NCBI GenBank assembly: GCA_002189035.1
Contig: CM007990.1
Span: forward strand, 372,001 to 436,000
DNA length: 64,000 nt
Direction of reading: 5' to 3'
Source of the DNA: Utricularia gibba
Taxonomy: Eukaryota > Streptophyta > Magnoliopsida > Lamiales > Lentibulariaceae
Within the stretch, counting starts at the first letter, position 1. Each line of letters opens with the position of its first letter. Both the position numbers and the translations under genes were made by a program. Of this stretch, positions 27,523 through 37,621 are shown in pieces. Under the pieces are notes generated by a model. It made no database searches. It was not told the DNA's origin and saw only the letters and a list, made by a program, of their open reading frames with translations.

Positions 27523-29732
27523 TCAAACCGCCGTCAGATTCGAGAAAAACGGGAACCCTGTCGCCGGCAGCCACTGGCTCCCCTGAATGAAATTCCCGAC
27601 GGTAAACTGGCTGGCCTCTAGGGAGCTGTTGATAACCCGGTAACCGGGCCAACTAACCCTAGCACTGGTGTTCGAACCGGGCCCCCGGTTCATATACTCG
27701 CCATAGTACAGCGTGGTTAGGGCGAAATCGCCGTCCCAGGGCATCCACCCTTTGGGGTCCACGACCTCCTCCATTTTGGAGAGCAAATACACCGTCCGGG
27801 AGTAGGCTTTCCACGGGCGGCCTAAATAGGTCTGGAATTGGGAGAGCACGGGGAGGAGATCCGCGGCGGCGGCGACTTTGCAGTTGAGGATCGAGATCCC
27901 GGTGTTCTGATTGGGATCCTCCCGCCCCTGCGCGGTGAAAATGTTCTGCTGGTTGTCCAGCGGGCGACGGGCGTAGAGGTTGCTGTTCTGAAACACCACG
28001 GCGGCGTTTCCGAAGATGAAGTCGATGGTGCCGTAGACGTCGCACTCGCGGTAGAACTGGCGGAGGGAGTGGACGTAGAGCGTGTCCTGGTACCCGACGA
28101 AGCTGCACTGGTACACCGCCGTGAAGTCCGCGCCGCTGCGGAAGGCCACGGCCTGGTGCTTCGCCGGGCCCGCGTAGTTCTCGATCGTGATCCCCTTGGC
28201 CATGAACCCATTCCCCACCGCCGCTTCACAATCAAAGGGAACAGTCAAGCATCAGTAAGTCATTTCCAGTCTTCCCTGCATATCAAGGAGTATTCCATTT
28301 TCCGTACCACGTCTTCTTCATCCCCAGAGGGGTGAAAAGGACAAGCCATTGGAATAACGTCCACCTACCCAGTGGTCTGATTTCTCAAGGCAATTAGTTT
28401 AGATAGTATCCCGCTTATGTATAAGAAACTTAGTCACATTTTCACGATTAAAAGGTTCATTAATTCCACAATCCTCATTGCCCCCACGGCGAAGCTCATA
28501 CTAAACCTTTTTATTTTTTCTGGGCTACGGCTACCCCTGCTTTAATAGCATAGATCACGTCCAAAAATTTGAAGAAGGAAAAAGGATGCAGACTCATTAA
28601 AGGCACGTGCGTTGCTTCTCCTAGCACGGACTCGTGATCTATCTACTACGGCATTTTATACGTTATCAGGAAAGATTTTTTTTGGTGTGAGATTAATTAC
28701 GAATAAAGATGAAGTGCAGTGGTTGTGTGATTAAAAGGAGAGGGATTACTAACCGACGGTGGCTGATCGGAAGGTAGTCCAGCCGTCGACGACGTTCCGA
28801 TTTCCTTTGATCAGAGTTCGTCCGATTCCATCTCCCAGTAACATTATCATCGTCTTTCTTCCAGGAACTTCAACGTACTCGTAATACGCCCCTGATTTGA
28901 TGTAAATCACGAACCTCGTGTTGCTATTGTTGGGGGCGGCGTTGAGCGCGTCGTTGATCGTCGTGAAATTCCCGCTCCCGTCCTTGGCAACCACCAAATC
29001 GTAGCGCGTTTCGTTCGTCGGAAGCTGCAGCAGTCTCCTGTCCTTCTTCTTCAACCAGATCGGAAATCCGGTTTCCTCGACATCCAGAACGGGATTCTCG
29101 TTTTTCCGGCTGCGTTTCTTCAATTTTGTCACCATTGCTAGAGCATTACTCGCGTGGCGTGAGATCTTCCTCACTCTCCCTTCGATTAACCGGCGCGTGC
29201 CGTTGTTGCTATACGACAATCCATCGAGGCAAGTGTACTGATTCGTCATCGCACCGCTGAGGAGCGTCACTACGTCGTCGAAGTACTTCTCCGGCGAGAA
29301 GAACGCGTTCAGATCTGCAAGGATTTTCGTCAGTTCCGCGGCGGTCTCAGAGAAGAGCTCCAAGCAATCGTCTAGCGCGTGAAGCTCAAGGGGCCCCAGG
29401 CTCCTAGTCAGCCTCCGCCGTAAGCCGCTGCAGTTTCTGGAGGCAGCGTCAACCTCCTTCATGGTAGCGTCGACAGTGGCGGCAACTACCTCCGGCAATG
29501 TCTTCTGCCGGAGTTGAGGCAGGGTAGCTGCGACTGTGGACTCGCAGAGATCCGTGTACAGAGTGCCTTCGCATGCCGATTCGACAACAAGAGCGTGCTG
29601 GAAAACGTGAAAATCACCCGGAGCTTCTGAAGAATTCTCCGGGAAAAACTTGGAGCAGGAGCAGAAAGAAAACAGCGACGTAAGCAACAGGAAGCACAAG
29701 GGATACAGAGTCATGGTCATACGCGGCGACAT
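27523..29732 (-). CDS. Type I pectin methylesterase with PMEI pro-domain
   Basis: Two exons: 28754-29732 and 27523-28223, joined in phase to give 559 residues. The product removes methyl esters from homogalacturonan in the cell wall. In order it shows an N-terminal hydrophobic signal segment, a PMEI-like pro-region with spaced cysteines (about residues 45-200), a KKDRRLLQ processing site for subtilases, and the catalytic beta-helix. Catalytic landmarks are all present: YYEYVEV, HQAVAF (oxyanion Gln), GYQDTLY (Gln and acid Asp), DFIFGNA (nucleophile Asp) and LGRPWK (substrate Arg). The ATG at 29732 is the first one and precedes the signal peptide. The gene is head-to-head with the PMEI-domain gene at 30045. 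A GC-rich antisense frame over exon 2 is a shadow. The single intron (28224-28753) is about 530 bp. Confidence 0.95.
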
Positions 29733-30044
29733 TATGAGGGAAGGAACAAGATGCAGTGGGGGGAACCTGAGCGGATGCCAGCTTTTGTACTGGAAGAAAA
29801 ATTCAGTTTTTTTTTCCCGTATATAGAAGATAAAAAGAAAAAAAAACTCTCGAAAAATCTTGAAAGACTCCCGTGTTACCCGTCGTCGAATTGAAGGCGG
29901 CCCAGAGATTTCGCAGCATTCAACCTGCCAAGACTCTAAGCCTCAACATCGTCAACGACGATTCATAACCTTATATCTACCGGGACAATGAATTCTTGTG
30001 GAAAAAAAAGTAAGAAGCACGAAAATCGAAAGATCCGTACCACA
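29733..30044. promoter_or_regulatory. Shared upstream region of the divergent PME and PMEI-domain genes
   Basis: The two start codons are 312 bp apart on opposite strands, so both 5' UTRs and both core promoters must fit here. The centre is AT-rich (29800-29860), with short T and A runs. No specific factor site can be assigned with confidence. Confidence 0.5.
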
Positions 30045-30735
30045 ATGTCTTCCAGGTTGTTTCTGATAGTTTCCGTGCTCTTTGGGTTATCCGTCGCTGA
30101 GGAGCACCTCCTCCGCATCCCTCCGCAGCCGATTCGATTACAATCTGGACAATCATCCAACGAGCCTCTGATTCAATCCGCTTGTCGCACAGCCGGGAAC
30201 TACGAGTCCGACTGCGCGTCGGCACTCGAAGGCGCGTCGAAGGCGCAGAAAACCGACGCCAATGGCCTCTCCATCTTCGCTCTCAAGTAGCTTCTACATC
30301 CAGATACGAAAGATAAATCGGCGTTTCAACTCGTATATCTGATTTTATCTTTTCCGAAGGTACGTGGAAGATCACGCGGTTAATCTCACAGCAGATATCA
30401 AGAAATCAAGCTCTATCGCGAACCTATCTCCTTCGCTCCAAGCCGCGCTCATCGAATGTATGGATCAGTACACTCCACTCGGCGATCTAATCGAGGATGC
30501 AATCAACGCTGTGCTTGCGAACGTGTACACTGACGCGCAGACCTTCATCGACGCGGCCGTGTCGAACATCGCCGTTTGTGACACGAAGCTGAAATCGAGC
30601 TCCGGCGCGAGCTCCAAGGCGGGAAAGGGACATGGGCCTGATGCGCAACTAGCCACAAATTTGAACGAGTACAACTGCTTCCTCAAAAGCATGCTCCACG
30701 CGGCCAACAATGTCATTAAACCAAGTAAAAAATAA
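30045..30735 (+). CDS. Invertase/pectin methylesterase inhibitor (PMEI) domain protein
   Basis: Two exons: 30045-30286 and 30360-30735, 205 residues. PMEI-domain proteins are secreted four-helix bundles that cap PMEs or acid invertases in the wall or vacuole. The N-terminus has a clear signal peptide (SRLFLIVSVLFGLSVA). The mature part opens with the family's first cysteine pair (SACRTAGNYESDC), followed by later cysteines in ECMDQY and AVCD that would form the second bridge. I chose the ATG at 30045 because it begins the signal peptide directly; an in-frame ATG at 29988 would add 19 lysine-rich residues in front. The intron is 73 bp. Whether it inhibits a PME or an invertase cannot be told from the sequence. 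It shares a 312-bp upstream region with the divergent PME gene. Confidence 0.9.
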
Positions 30736-30948
30736 AAACCATATACTTAATAGCCTTTAAAATAATCAATTGTAATTAAAATTATATTTTGGGCCAAAAG
30801 CCTGATAATAAAATCTATGCTTTTATAATAAACCGAAATTGCACGTGTACAACTCACCATCCAGCTGCCGGAGTGACCGCCGACCGGAATCCAAACGGTA
30901 TAAACATCGGAATCATAACCTGAAGGAAGTCAATGAGTCTCCTCCGGC

Positions 30949-31419
30949 ATGGCCTGCACTACGCCACTCATCTTCTCGTGCTTTACCACGTTCCTTCTCC
31001 TATCGGCGGTGACCGGTAACGGGGAGCCATCCCCGTATGAAGCCCTCCAGAGATACAATTTTCCGGCGGGCTTGCTCCCCCAAGGCGCCAACAGCTACCG
31101 CCTCAACTCCTCCACCGGCGAGTTCTCGGTGTACCTTAACGGCTCATGCAGCTTCACGCTAGACAACTCATACAATGTCATTTACAAGGAGGAGATCAAG
31201 GGTGCGATTTCCCGGGAACGCCTCCGGCGGCTGACGGGGATCAGCGTCAAGGTGCTCGTGGTGTGGCTTAACATCGTGGAGGTCGATCGGAAACACAATA
31301 ACCTTGAATTCTCCGTGGGTGTAACGTCGGCGAGCTTTCCGGTGAGTAATTTCAATCGAAGCCCACGGTGCGGGTGCGGGTTACAGTGTGAAGAGGAGCA
31401 AGATCACTCTGCTTCTTAA
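30949..31419 (+). CDS. DUF538 family secreted protein
   Basis: A single-exon gene of 156 residues with its own ATG at 30949. It starts with a hydrophobic signal peptide ending about residue 23 (LIFSCFTTFLLLSAVTG). The DUF538 fold follows: the conserved opening SPYEALQRYNFPAGLLPQG, a glycine/asparagine turn with LNSSTGEFSVYL, a middle YKEEIKGAISRERLRRLTGI, and a closing FSVGVTSASFPVSNF with paired cysteines (RCGCGLQC). Members are plant-specific, stress-related and structurally similar to lipid-binding BPI domains; their role is not settled. The gene ends 265 bp from the eL18 stop, tail to tail. A small open frame at 31495-31695 lies in that gap and is not supported as a gene. Confidence 0.9.
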   Translation: MACTTPLIFSCFTTFLLLSAVTGNGEPSPYEALQRYNFPAGLLPQGANSYRLNSSTGEFSVYLNGSCSFTLDNSYNVIYKEEIKGAISRERLRRLTGISVKVLVVWLNIVEVDRKHNNLEFSVGVTSASFPVSNFNRSPRCGCGLQCEEEQDHSAS

Positions 31420-31684
31420 TGGGATCTGACCCCATGAGTTTCTATCTTGAATAAAAACGATCGCTCCTTCTTGTTGTTGCAGAACACTTGATAAATGGAA
31501 TGCAAAACGATGAAGGGTGAAGTTCCATTAAAACAGCAGAACACACGAGAGAAACCGGAGGAAAACAACTCTCAATTGTCTGATAATGTTGAAACAAAAA
31601 GGATCACGATAAGTAGTAGCTACGATGGAGCGAAAGTACCCCACAATGAAGTTGCAAATGATCCAACGGAAAAGATTAGAGACC

Positions 31685-32734
31685 TTAGACCCTGAACCCT
31701 CTGCTGTTTCTTCTTCCTCTCGCACGTTCAAATTTCCTTCCCTTTGATCTCACATACGGCTTAGTGTGACTATGAGGCACACCAGGAGCAGGCCCAAAGT
31801 GCCTCACTGCTTCGCGGGCACTGCGAGAGCCCTCAGTAGGACCTGCTCGACCACAGTATCCACATTAAGCAACGTGCTCAGGGAGAAGTTAAAATTGAAA
31901 CCCATGAGGGAAGAGTGAAAATAAACTGAAAAAACGGTAGCTGGTGGCCAGATCCATGGTTATCAAACGATGACTAAATTCCAATGGTGATAAGAAACAA
32001 GAGTGCTGATGGAGTAAATTCAATTTTTGGGACACGAAAAAAGAGAACTTGAAACATTAGAGACGTTACCGTGTTCTGCCCGAGAGGAGCTCTAAGAGCA
32101 AGCTGATCAAAAGTTAGGCATTCCCCACCAGCATTCTCAATCCGAGCCCTTGCGGTTTCGGTGAACCTAAGTGCTGCAACCTTAAGAGAAGGCACTTCAT
32201 GGACCCTGACATCATCTGTGATAGTTCCAACAAGAACCGCAATCTTGTCCTCCTGGGATCAGACACCGCCGTATAAGCACGGGAGGAGAGGAACACATAC
32301 GCCCAAAAGGAACAGAGTTTTATGAAGAAAAAAGTGTGTTAGAGCAAAAAACCTTGTTCTTCATATGATGAATGAGGCGTCCAAGAGACAGCGGGGGCCT
32401 GTTAACCCTACTCATGAACAACCTTTTGAGCACAACCGCATTAAATCTACTGCCGGTTCTCCTCTCAAGGAACCGATACAGCTACGACACCAAACAGCAA
32501 ACAAATCAGACACTTCCACTACAAATCCAGCATCAAAATTCAAAAATAACCGAAGCAAACCTTCACTAAGAGCTTGATGTAGATATCATTTGATTTAGGC
32601 GCGGTTCGCCTGGTCTTCTTGCTCTTACCTCCGGCAACCAAATCGATCCCCTAAACCAGAACAAATAACGCATCAATTGAACAAACTCTCAAGGAAACGC
32701 CTGCGGATCCAACACCACCACGGCGGCTTACCAT
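31685..32734 (-). CDS. RPL18: 60S ribosomal protein eL18 (RPL18), with an apparent one-base deletion
   Basis: Five exons: 32732-32734 (ATG only), 32561-32650, 32353-32481, 32070-32252 and 31685-31842. The product is a structural protein of the large ribosomal subunit. The reading matches eL18 throughout: [20 protein letters not shown], then [20 protein letters not shown], then [15 protein letters not shown], ending [20 protein letters not shown] and RNSRGFRV. Exon 4 ends in phase 0 at GQNT and exon 5 opens VLLR. The frame then shifts at a G3 run (31830-31832) and the read-through would stop early. With a fourth G it reads [17 protein letters not shown], and the coding length becomes 564 nt, exactly the usual 187 residues. 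I take this as a sequencing error or a very recent lesion. The upstream region has a telo-box and site II motifs. Confidence 0.92.
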
Positions 32735-33327
32735 CGCTCCGCCTCGCCTCCTAGCTCCGCCTCCTTTTCATGCTACGAAGATCTGTACTTATACTAGGGT
32801 TACTGGACGCCGCTTCCATTGGGTATTCTGTTGGGCCTAGGCTCGCTTACTATTTCTCGTCAACGGGTCGCGTTTCGTGCATTGGGCCGTTTACCACTTT
32901 CATCGTATATGCCTTTAACTATTTATTTGGGTCAATTCGTTTAATCGAATCATTTTTTTATATCAATATAAATTATTAAAAGAATTCAAAAAAAACCAAT
33001 TGGTAATTTTAACATATTTATTCAATTTTCTATTTTTGAACTTAAAAAATACTTTCTCAATTTACATTATTTCTCAAAATCCAAATTCCTACAGTGTGTA
33101 GATTTCACATAACGCCCCTGCTTGAAATCCTCGTCCCCAAAAACTCAGGCTTGCCTGAAAATCTGGAAAAATGCCATCTTTTCCAAAGAAAGCCCATTGT
33201 TGTTAGGAGTGTGAAAACTCCTTAAGAAATTTGTTCACGACATGGAGATAACTGGGAAATCAAGAATCTCGATGGAAAGACTTGGGGACTGACAAAGGGA
33301 TAAGAAACTGAAGCACAAACCCACAGT
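32735..33327 (-). promoter_or_regulatory. eL18 promoter region with telo-box and site II elements
   Basis: AACCCTA (telo-box, minus strand) lies at 32795-32801, about 60 bp upstream of the eL18 ATG. GGCCCA (site II) lies at 32832-32837 and 32883-32888. This pairing is characteristic of plant ribosomal-protein promoters bound by TCP factors. The remainder (32940-33327) is AT-rich and then merges with the 3' flank of eL22. No gene is seen. Confidence 0.65.
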
Positions 33328-34090
33328 TTAATCTTCTTCCTCCGCCTCTTGCTCGGCAATGTTGAAATACCGGAGTTCATAGACACTGCGGTCTTTGTTT
33401 GACGCAATCACCCGAAGCCAGTCTCGCACGTTATGCTTCTTCAAGTACTTCTTTGTCAAGTACTTAAGATACCTACAAAGGGAATCAGCAATCAGAAAAA
33501 AAGGATGAGCTTGAAGAGAAACAACAAATGGCAGAAGATCATGCACATGAACCACCCCACAGGTTCATTCAACACAGGTACATTGACAGTGGCCCAACTA
33601 GCATATTCAAATGGGAGCTTCACTATCCCTTCAATATCCTCAAACTCCTACATTTCACAGAATAGAACAAGCTGAATATACACATTGGTATTGCAATGCA
33701 TCCCCATAGACCGGCAAACAAAAAGCATGCTTCTCATGTACCTTCAAAAGGCCTGAATTTACTGAATAAGATGTGATAACTTGTGATGCAAAGTACCCAT
33801 TTACCCAAGTATTCCACATTGTAAGCTTGAAGTAAGCCTTGATACGAAGACTATTACCTTTTGGAGAAAGCGGAGTCGGCGGTGACGGAAATCTTGTTTT
33901 TCTCACGGGAGATCGTGATAGCTTCACCGAGAGCCCCAGTTTTGCCACCGACCTTGATTTTCTCCTGGAGGAACTTCTCGAGAGAAGCAATTTCCATGAT
34001 CTTATCTTCCACCGGCTTCGAGCAATCGATGATGAACGTGGCGCTCTTCTTCTTCCCGCCCTTCGCTCCGGCCACCGCGCCTTTACTCAT
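33328..34090 (-). CDS. RPL22: 60S ribosomal protein eL22
   Basis: Two exons: 33858-34090 and 33328-33472, giving 125 residues, the normal eL22 size. It opens [15 protein letters not shown] and continues [55 protein letters not shown] and [17 protein letters not shown] with the usual acidic tail. The ATG at 34090 matches the family start, and an in-frame extension upstream has no family support. The intron is 385 bp. The gene is head-to-head with SmD2. No frameshift is needed. Confidence 0.96.
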
Positions 34091-34489
34091 CTTCGCTCTG
34101 TCGATCGCGGACGGCAAAGAATCGACAACTTTCGCTGGGTAAAACTCCAAAGACTTCCTCCCCTTCTAGGGTTTTATTGGTCAAAACGAAGTTTACTTGG
34201 GCTGGGCTTCACTTCTTAGAGGGCCTATCTACGGCCCATTGGTTCCACTTCATTCTGAAATTCCCAAATTCTGGCATCGGGGTTTTTTCGAAAACCCTCG
34301 CACGGAGCTCGATCTTCCGCACTTTAGTTGGTGAGTTTCGCTCTTAGTTTTCTTCTATATCACTTAGCAATGACCTGTAGATGCTGGAATGTGAATCTTA
34401 ATCCTTTCATTCCCAAAACATCGGTTTCATTTTCAGGAGCGTAATCCCCGGCAGGTTTTGCTTGAGTCGTCGGTTTTTTCAGAATCAAA
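34091..34489. promoter_or_regulatory. Bidirectional promoter region between eL22 and SmD2
   Basis: The two start codons are 399 bp apart. The region has AAACCCTA (telo-box, minus strand) at about 34167-34174 and a GGCCCA site II element at 34233-34238, with further TGGGC-type motifs at 34199-34206. The right part is probably SmD2 5' UTR. Confidence 0.6.
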
Positions 34490-35471
34490 ATGAGGTAAGT
34501 TATTGGACGCGTTTTACTGTCACTTTCTAGTTCTCCGGTCTCCTCTTGCTTGCAATGTTTCGTTGTTGTTGGGTAGCCTTTTCATTTCGTTGGATATTGA
34601 TTCAGCTGGGTACTTTCAGTAGCTGCATGAATTAGGGTTATCTATTCTACTTTTTGTTATACATCGGGAGGCTTGAGTTAACGCATTTTGTAAGACTACT
34701 AACATTTTCTCCTGCTTCGCTCCTCGCAGTCGCCCCATGGAAGAGGACGCACCGGTACCCATTTCTTTGCTTGTTTGCCTCATGGGTTTTGGCACCGTTG
34801 ATCATTATCTGTATCGTGTTTCTAAGATGTTGTCATGCGGGGTTTTTTTTTTCTCTGTGCTGAAACTGCTCACCATCTTGTTGGGTTTGTGCCACCTGGG
34901 AAGTGCCTGGTGAAACCAGGCATTGCCCAAATGCTTGTTGTTCGTTTGCGGAATAAAAATATGTGGCTGTTGGAGCTTCACTAATTTGGTTCAAAAATCA
35001 TTTTCAGTCAAAGAATGAGGAAGAGGAGTTCAACACTGGTCCTCTTTCTGTGCTGATGATGAGTGTTAAAAACAATACCCAGGTGCGAAAGTCGTCCTCG
35101 TGGGTTCATGCCTTGAAGCATTATACTTCAGCATTCGAGGTTTCACTTTTGTTTTCTTTTGCCATTTGCAGGTGCTCATCAACTGCCGAAACAACAAAAA
35201 GCTTCTGGGTCATGTGAGAGCTTTTGACCGTCACTGCAACATGGTGCTGGAAAATGTGCGGGAAATGTGGACTGAGGTGGGTTCGTTGCTCCTTCTGTGG
35301 CCTATTTTGCGGTTACCCTCATCTCACAAACTATTAACTATTGATTTTCCATAGGTTCCAAAGGCTGGCAAGGGCAAGAAGAAATCTCTTCCTGTCAACA
35401 AGGACCGTTTCATCAGCAAGATGTTTCTTCGTGGAGACTCTGTTATAATTGTCCTCAGAAATCCGAAGTGA
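34490..35471 (+). CDS. Small nuclear ribonucleoprotein SmD2
   Basis: Five exons: 34490-34494, 34730-34754, 35008-35082, 35172-35276 and 35355-35471, 108 residues, standard for SmD2. This core spliceosomal protein is part of the heptameric Sm ring around U1, U2, U4 and U5 snRNAs. It reads [10 protein letters not shown], then [20 protein letters not shown] (Sm1 motif), [33 protein letters not shown], and a lysine-rich loop [15 protein letters not shown] before the Sm2 motif [15 protein letters not shown]. The first exon holds only ATG plus two bases, so gene finders can miss the start. Exon phases join without a break. Confidence 0.96.
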
Positions 35472-35758
35472 AAGGTTCGGACATGAACCCCCATCCCAGC
35501 ACATCGACTTCCTTCCCTTGTAATATAAAACTGAATGTTGCCACAGGTGGGCTGCCTTCTGTGACTGCTGCGATCCACCTCGTCCCTCGTTTGGCAGCAG
35601 GTCCCAGTCCAACTTTTGTAGACTCGTTCTCCTTTGCTTTCCTTAGTGAATATTTCTCAGAAAACTAGCAGTGTTCGTAATTAAACGTGCTGTGCTTCTC
35701 AACATGGAACTACACAATGCACAACCAAAAAGAACCAAAACAGGCTTTATAAACAAGC

Positions 35759-36216
35759 TCACCAGCTGCTGTTCTCTACCACCATCTTCTCTGCAGAGGG
35801 TTCCCATCCCAGCAATTCCTTGGCCTTGGTGATGTCGGGCTTCCTCTTGTGGGGATCATATTCTGTGTTTGGCCTGAATTCGATCCTGGCATTGGGTCAA
35901 TTGTGGTTTGGACAACCTACAACCCACGAAACCCTTGATTCTTTTCCTTTTCTCTTCCTCAACAGGCATGATGCAGGTTTGTTGGAGCTTGCTAAGCCTC
36001 CTACCGGAGCAAGCGCAAGCACAGTGAACTCAAAGGAATCTTTTCAGACAAAACAATGAATGCTGTTACCAAATCAGATTCCCCATAGCCTGAGAGTTTG
36101 ATCAAGTATCTTAGTTCCACTTCCTCACAACCCGCCCGTTGCTATCCACATTCGAGGTCCGTGCGTGTTGAAGATCCAGCAAGCCTCACCTTAATGCCTT
36201 CTTGGCACAACAAGAA
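35759..36216 (-). pseudogene. Relic of a UDP-glucuronate decarboxylase (UXS) gene, C-terminal part
   Basis: The minus strand carries the end of a UXS-type nucleotide-sugar decarboxylase (UDP-glucuronate to UDP-xylose). About 36150-36212 reads EGIKVRLA then, one base short, IFNTHGPRM. Next comes a frame-shifted DSNGRVVRKW (family: DDGRVVSNF). Most of the following segment is lost or unrecognisable. About 35990-36025 reads FEFTVLALAP (family: GEFTMLELAE). After what looks like a retained intron (about 35929-35991), VVQTTIDP is followed, with a one-base shift, by ARIEFRPNTEYDPHKRKPD and ITKAKELLGWEP, then an aberrant end ENSSW-stop. Multiple frame breaks and missing sequence indicate a pseudogene. 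The retained intron argues for segmental duplication, not retrocopying. No upstream exons are recognisable beyond 36216. Confidence 0.75.
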
Positions 36217-36713
36217 TTGGTAGTTTCTTTATTCTAACACCCTTGCCTACACCGTCTCTGTAAATCAAACGCCTCCGCCACTGCAGCCGCCCCATCAAAA
36301 GGAGCTCAAGCCTTCTGCAACTGGGATCACTTCCCATAACCGAAATCTATGCTTCACATTCATTCTATAAAACACCCAAATTCTCATGCATCGGAAAAGC
36401 TCCCCCTTTTGGGGATCCCATCTTAGTTCAGAATAGGAATATATCAACATATTGGTAGTATGTATCTCAATGGTTGGAAAAGCAGGGCACACAAGAGAGG
36501 AACTTTTCATAGCTCAGTGAGTCCACTCACACACAAAAATTCTACAGACAAACGAGAGGGCCAACTGTGAGAAAGTTCTCAAGTAAACTTGAAGGTCATT
36601 GCCGAACCTCACATCGAAAGAACCTATTTCCATACCTGTTGCCTCTACCGATGCCATCTGAAAACAAACAAAGGGGGCAAGCATTGAACATTATTCACAG
36701 GCAGCAGCATCTG
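36217..36713. other. Non-coding stretch between the UXS relic and the nuclear-protein gene
   Basis: Nothing is recognisable here beyond the probable 3' UTR of the downstream-oriented gene at 36714. Short open frames on both strands show no family features. Confidence 0.5.
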
Positions 36714-37621
36714 TCAGATGGCATTCAGCATTCTCAGATCATGCTTCTTCCGGCGGCATCGATGATGAGCTTTTTGCAGTGAGTTTTCACCACCAGTTTG
36801 CATCCTTGAACCCGAATCTGTAGCAAAACAAGTAACCAGTTGTTTCCGTAAGAACATGATCCAAAAGTTTCTATCTTCCCGAGCAAAGAATGATGGACTT
36901 CACAACGATTATGTCTACTCCCCAAGACGCAATCTGTAGAAATCATATAGGTTTCATGTTAAAGATGAGAAAGCAATACCCCCAGCTCCAAGTTCGTCCC
37001 CCAGAACAAAAACCGCTGATCATCTTCTTCTTCGTCACCATATCCTGGTTCAGCATCACCTCTGTAACCGGGCTCACTTCCATACCCCGACTCATGAGCC
37101 TGATTGTCACCATTCCCAAATTGAACACATCCACTACTAGCATGCTCCCTATCCCCCGCGCCAGCTGGTTCCTTCTCCTTCCTCGAGTTCCGGTCGCTAA
37201 CATCCGACGCCCAGTTGGACTCGCCGAACAATTCCCCACTCGAATCAGTACCCCCCGCCGCCATCGGGAAATCAGAGCAAGTCCCATTCGCAGCGGATGC
37301 TCCCACGGAGCACCCCCTCCGATCGGAGCTCCGTCCGGACACGGACCTCGACCCGGCTCGTCGGCGGCGCTTCCTGGCGAACCAGCGGTTCCGAGCGGCC
37401 GAAACCGTGGTAGATCTTTCATCATCGAATAAGCTAAGCTTGGACATGTTAAGAATAGTGTCTATGCAAAAGGAGGATGTGGCACGGTCCGCCCTGCAAG
37501 GCCGCTTGCTGTGCGGGCCGACCGAATCGGAATCGGGAGGCTTCGCGAAGGGGCGCCAGCTGAACAGCTTCAGCGCACACGACTCCACTGCCGGCAGCAA
37601 ATCCCCTGCCCCGCCGCCCAT
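36714..37621 (-). CDS. Plant protein of unknown function, basic, probably nuclear (frameshifted in this sequence)
   Basis: Two exons: 36980-37621 and 36714-36817. The N-terminal exon contains KRPCRADRATSSFCIDTI, NMSKLSLFDDERS, a strongly basic ARNRWFARKRRRRAGSRSVS (likely nuclear localisation), a serine/glycine-rich middle, and an acidic, tyrosine-glycine segment ESGYGSEPGYRGDAEPGYG followed by DEEEDDQRFLFWG. After FLFWG the frame breaks at a G5 run (36998-37002). With six Gs it reads FWGDELGAG and the splice phase becomes correct. Exon 2 then reads MQTGGENSLQKAHHRCRRKK and HDLRMLNAI-stop, giving 248 residues. I infer a conserved plant family from this layout but cannot name it. Without the extra base the protein would end in unrelated residues. 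I placed the start at the ATG at 37621. Confidence 0.7.

Noticed and set aside
27838-28335. 165-codon + strand frame, and other long frames, over PME exon 2
   Set aside because: They are shadows of the GC-rich PME coding exon, which carries all catalytic motifs in the minus-strand frame.
31495-31695. 66-codon + strand frame between DUF538 gene and eL18
   Set aside because: Low-complexity, no signal or domain, and it overlaps the coding end of eL18 on the other strand.
35820-36059. 79-codon + strand frame
   Set aside because: It lies antisense to the recognisable UXS relic and has no features of its own.
36943-37425. 160-codon minus-strand frame overlapping the nuclear-protein gene, and the + strand frames at 36890-37790
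   Set aside because: Their composition is arginine/proline/glycine shadow sequence. The overlapping frame contains the ordered basic, GYG and acidic blocks and splices to a conserved-looking tail.
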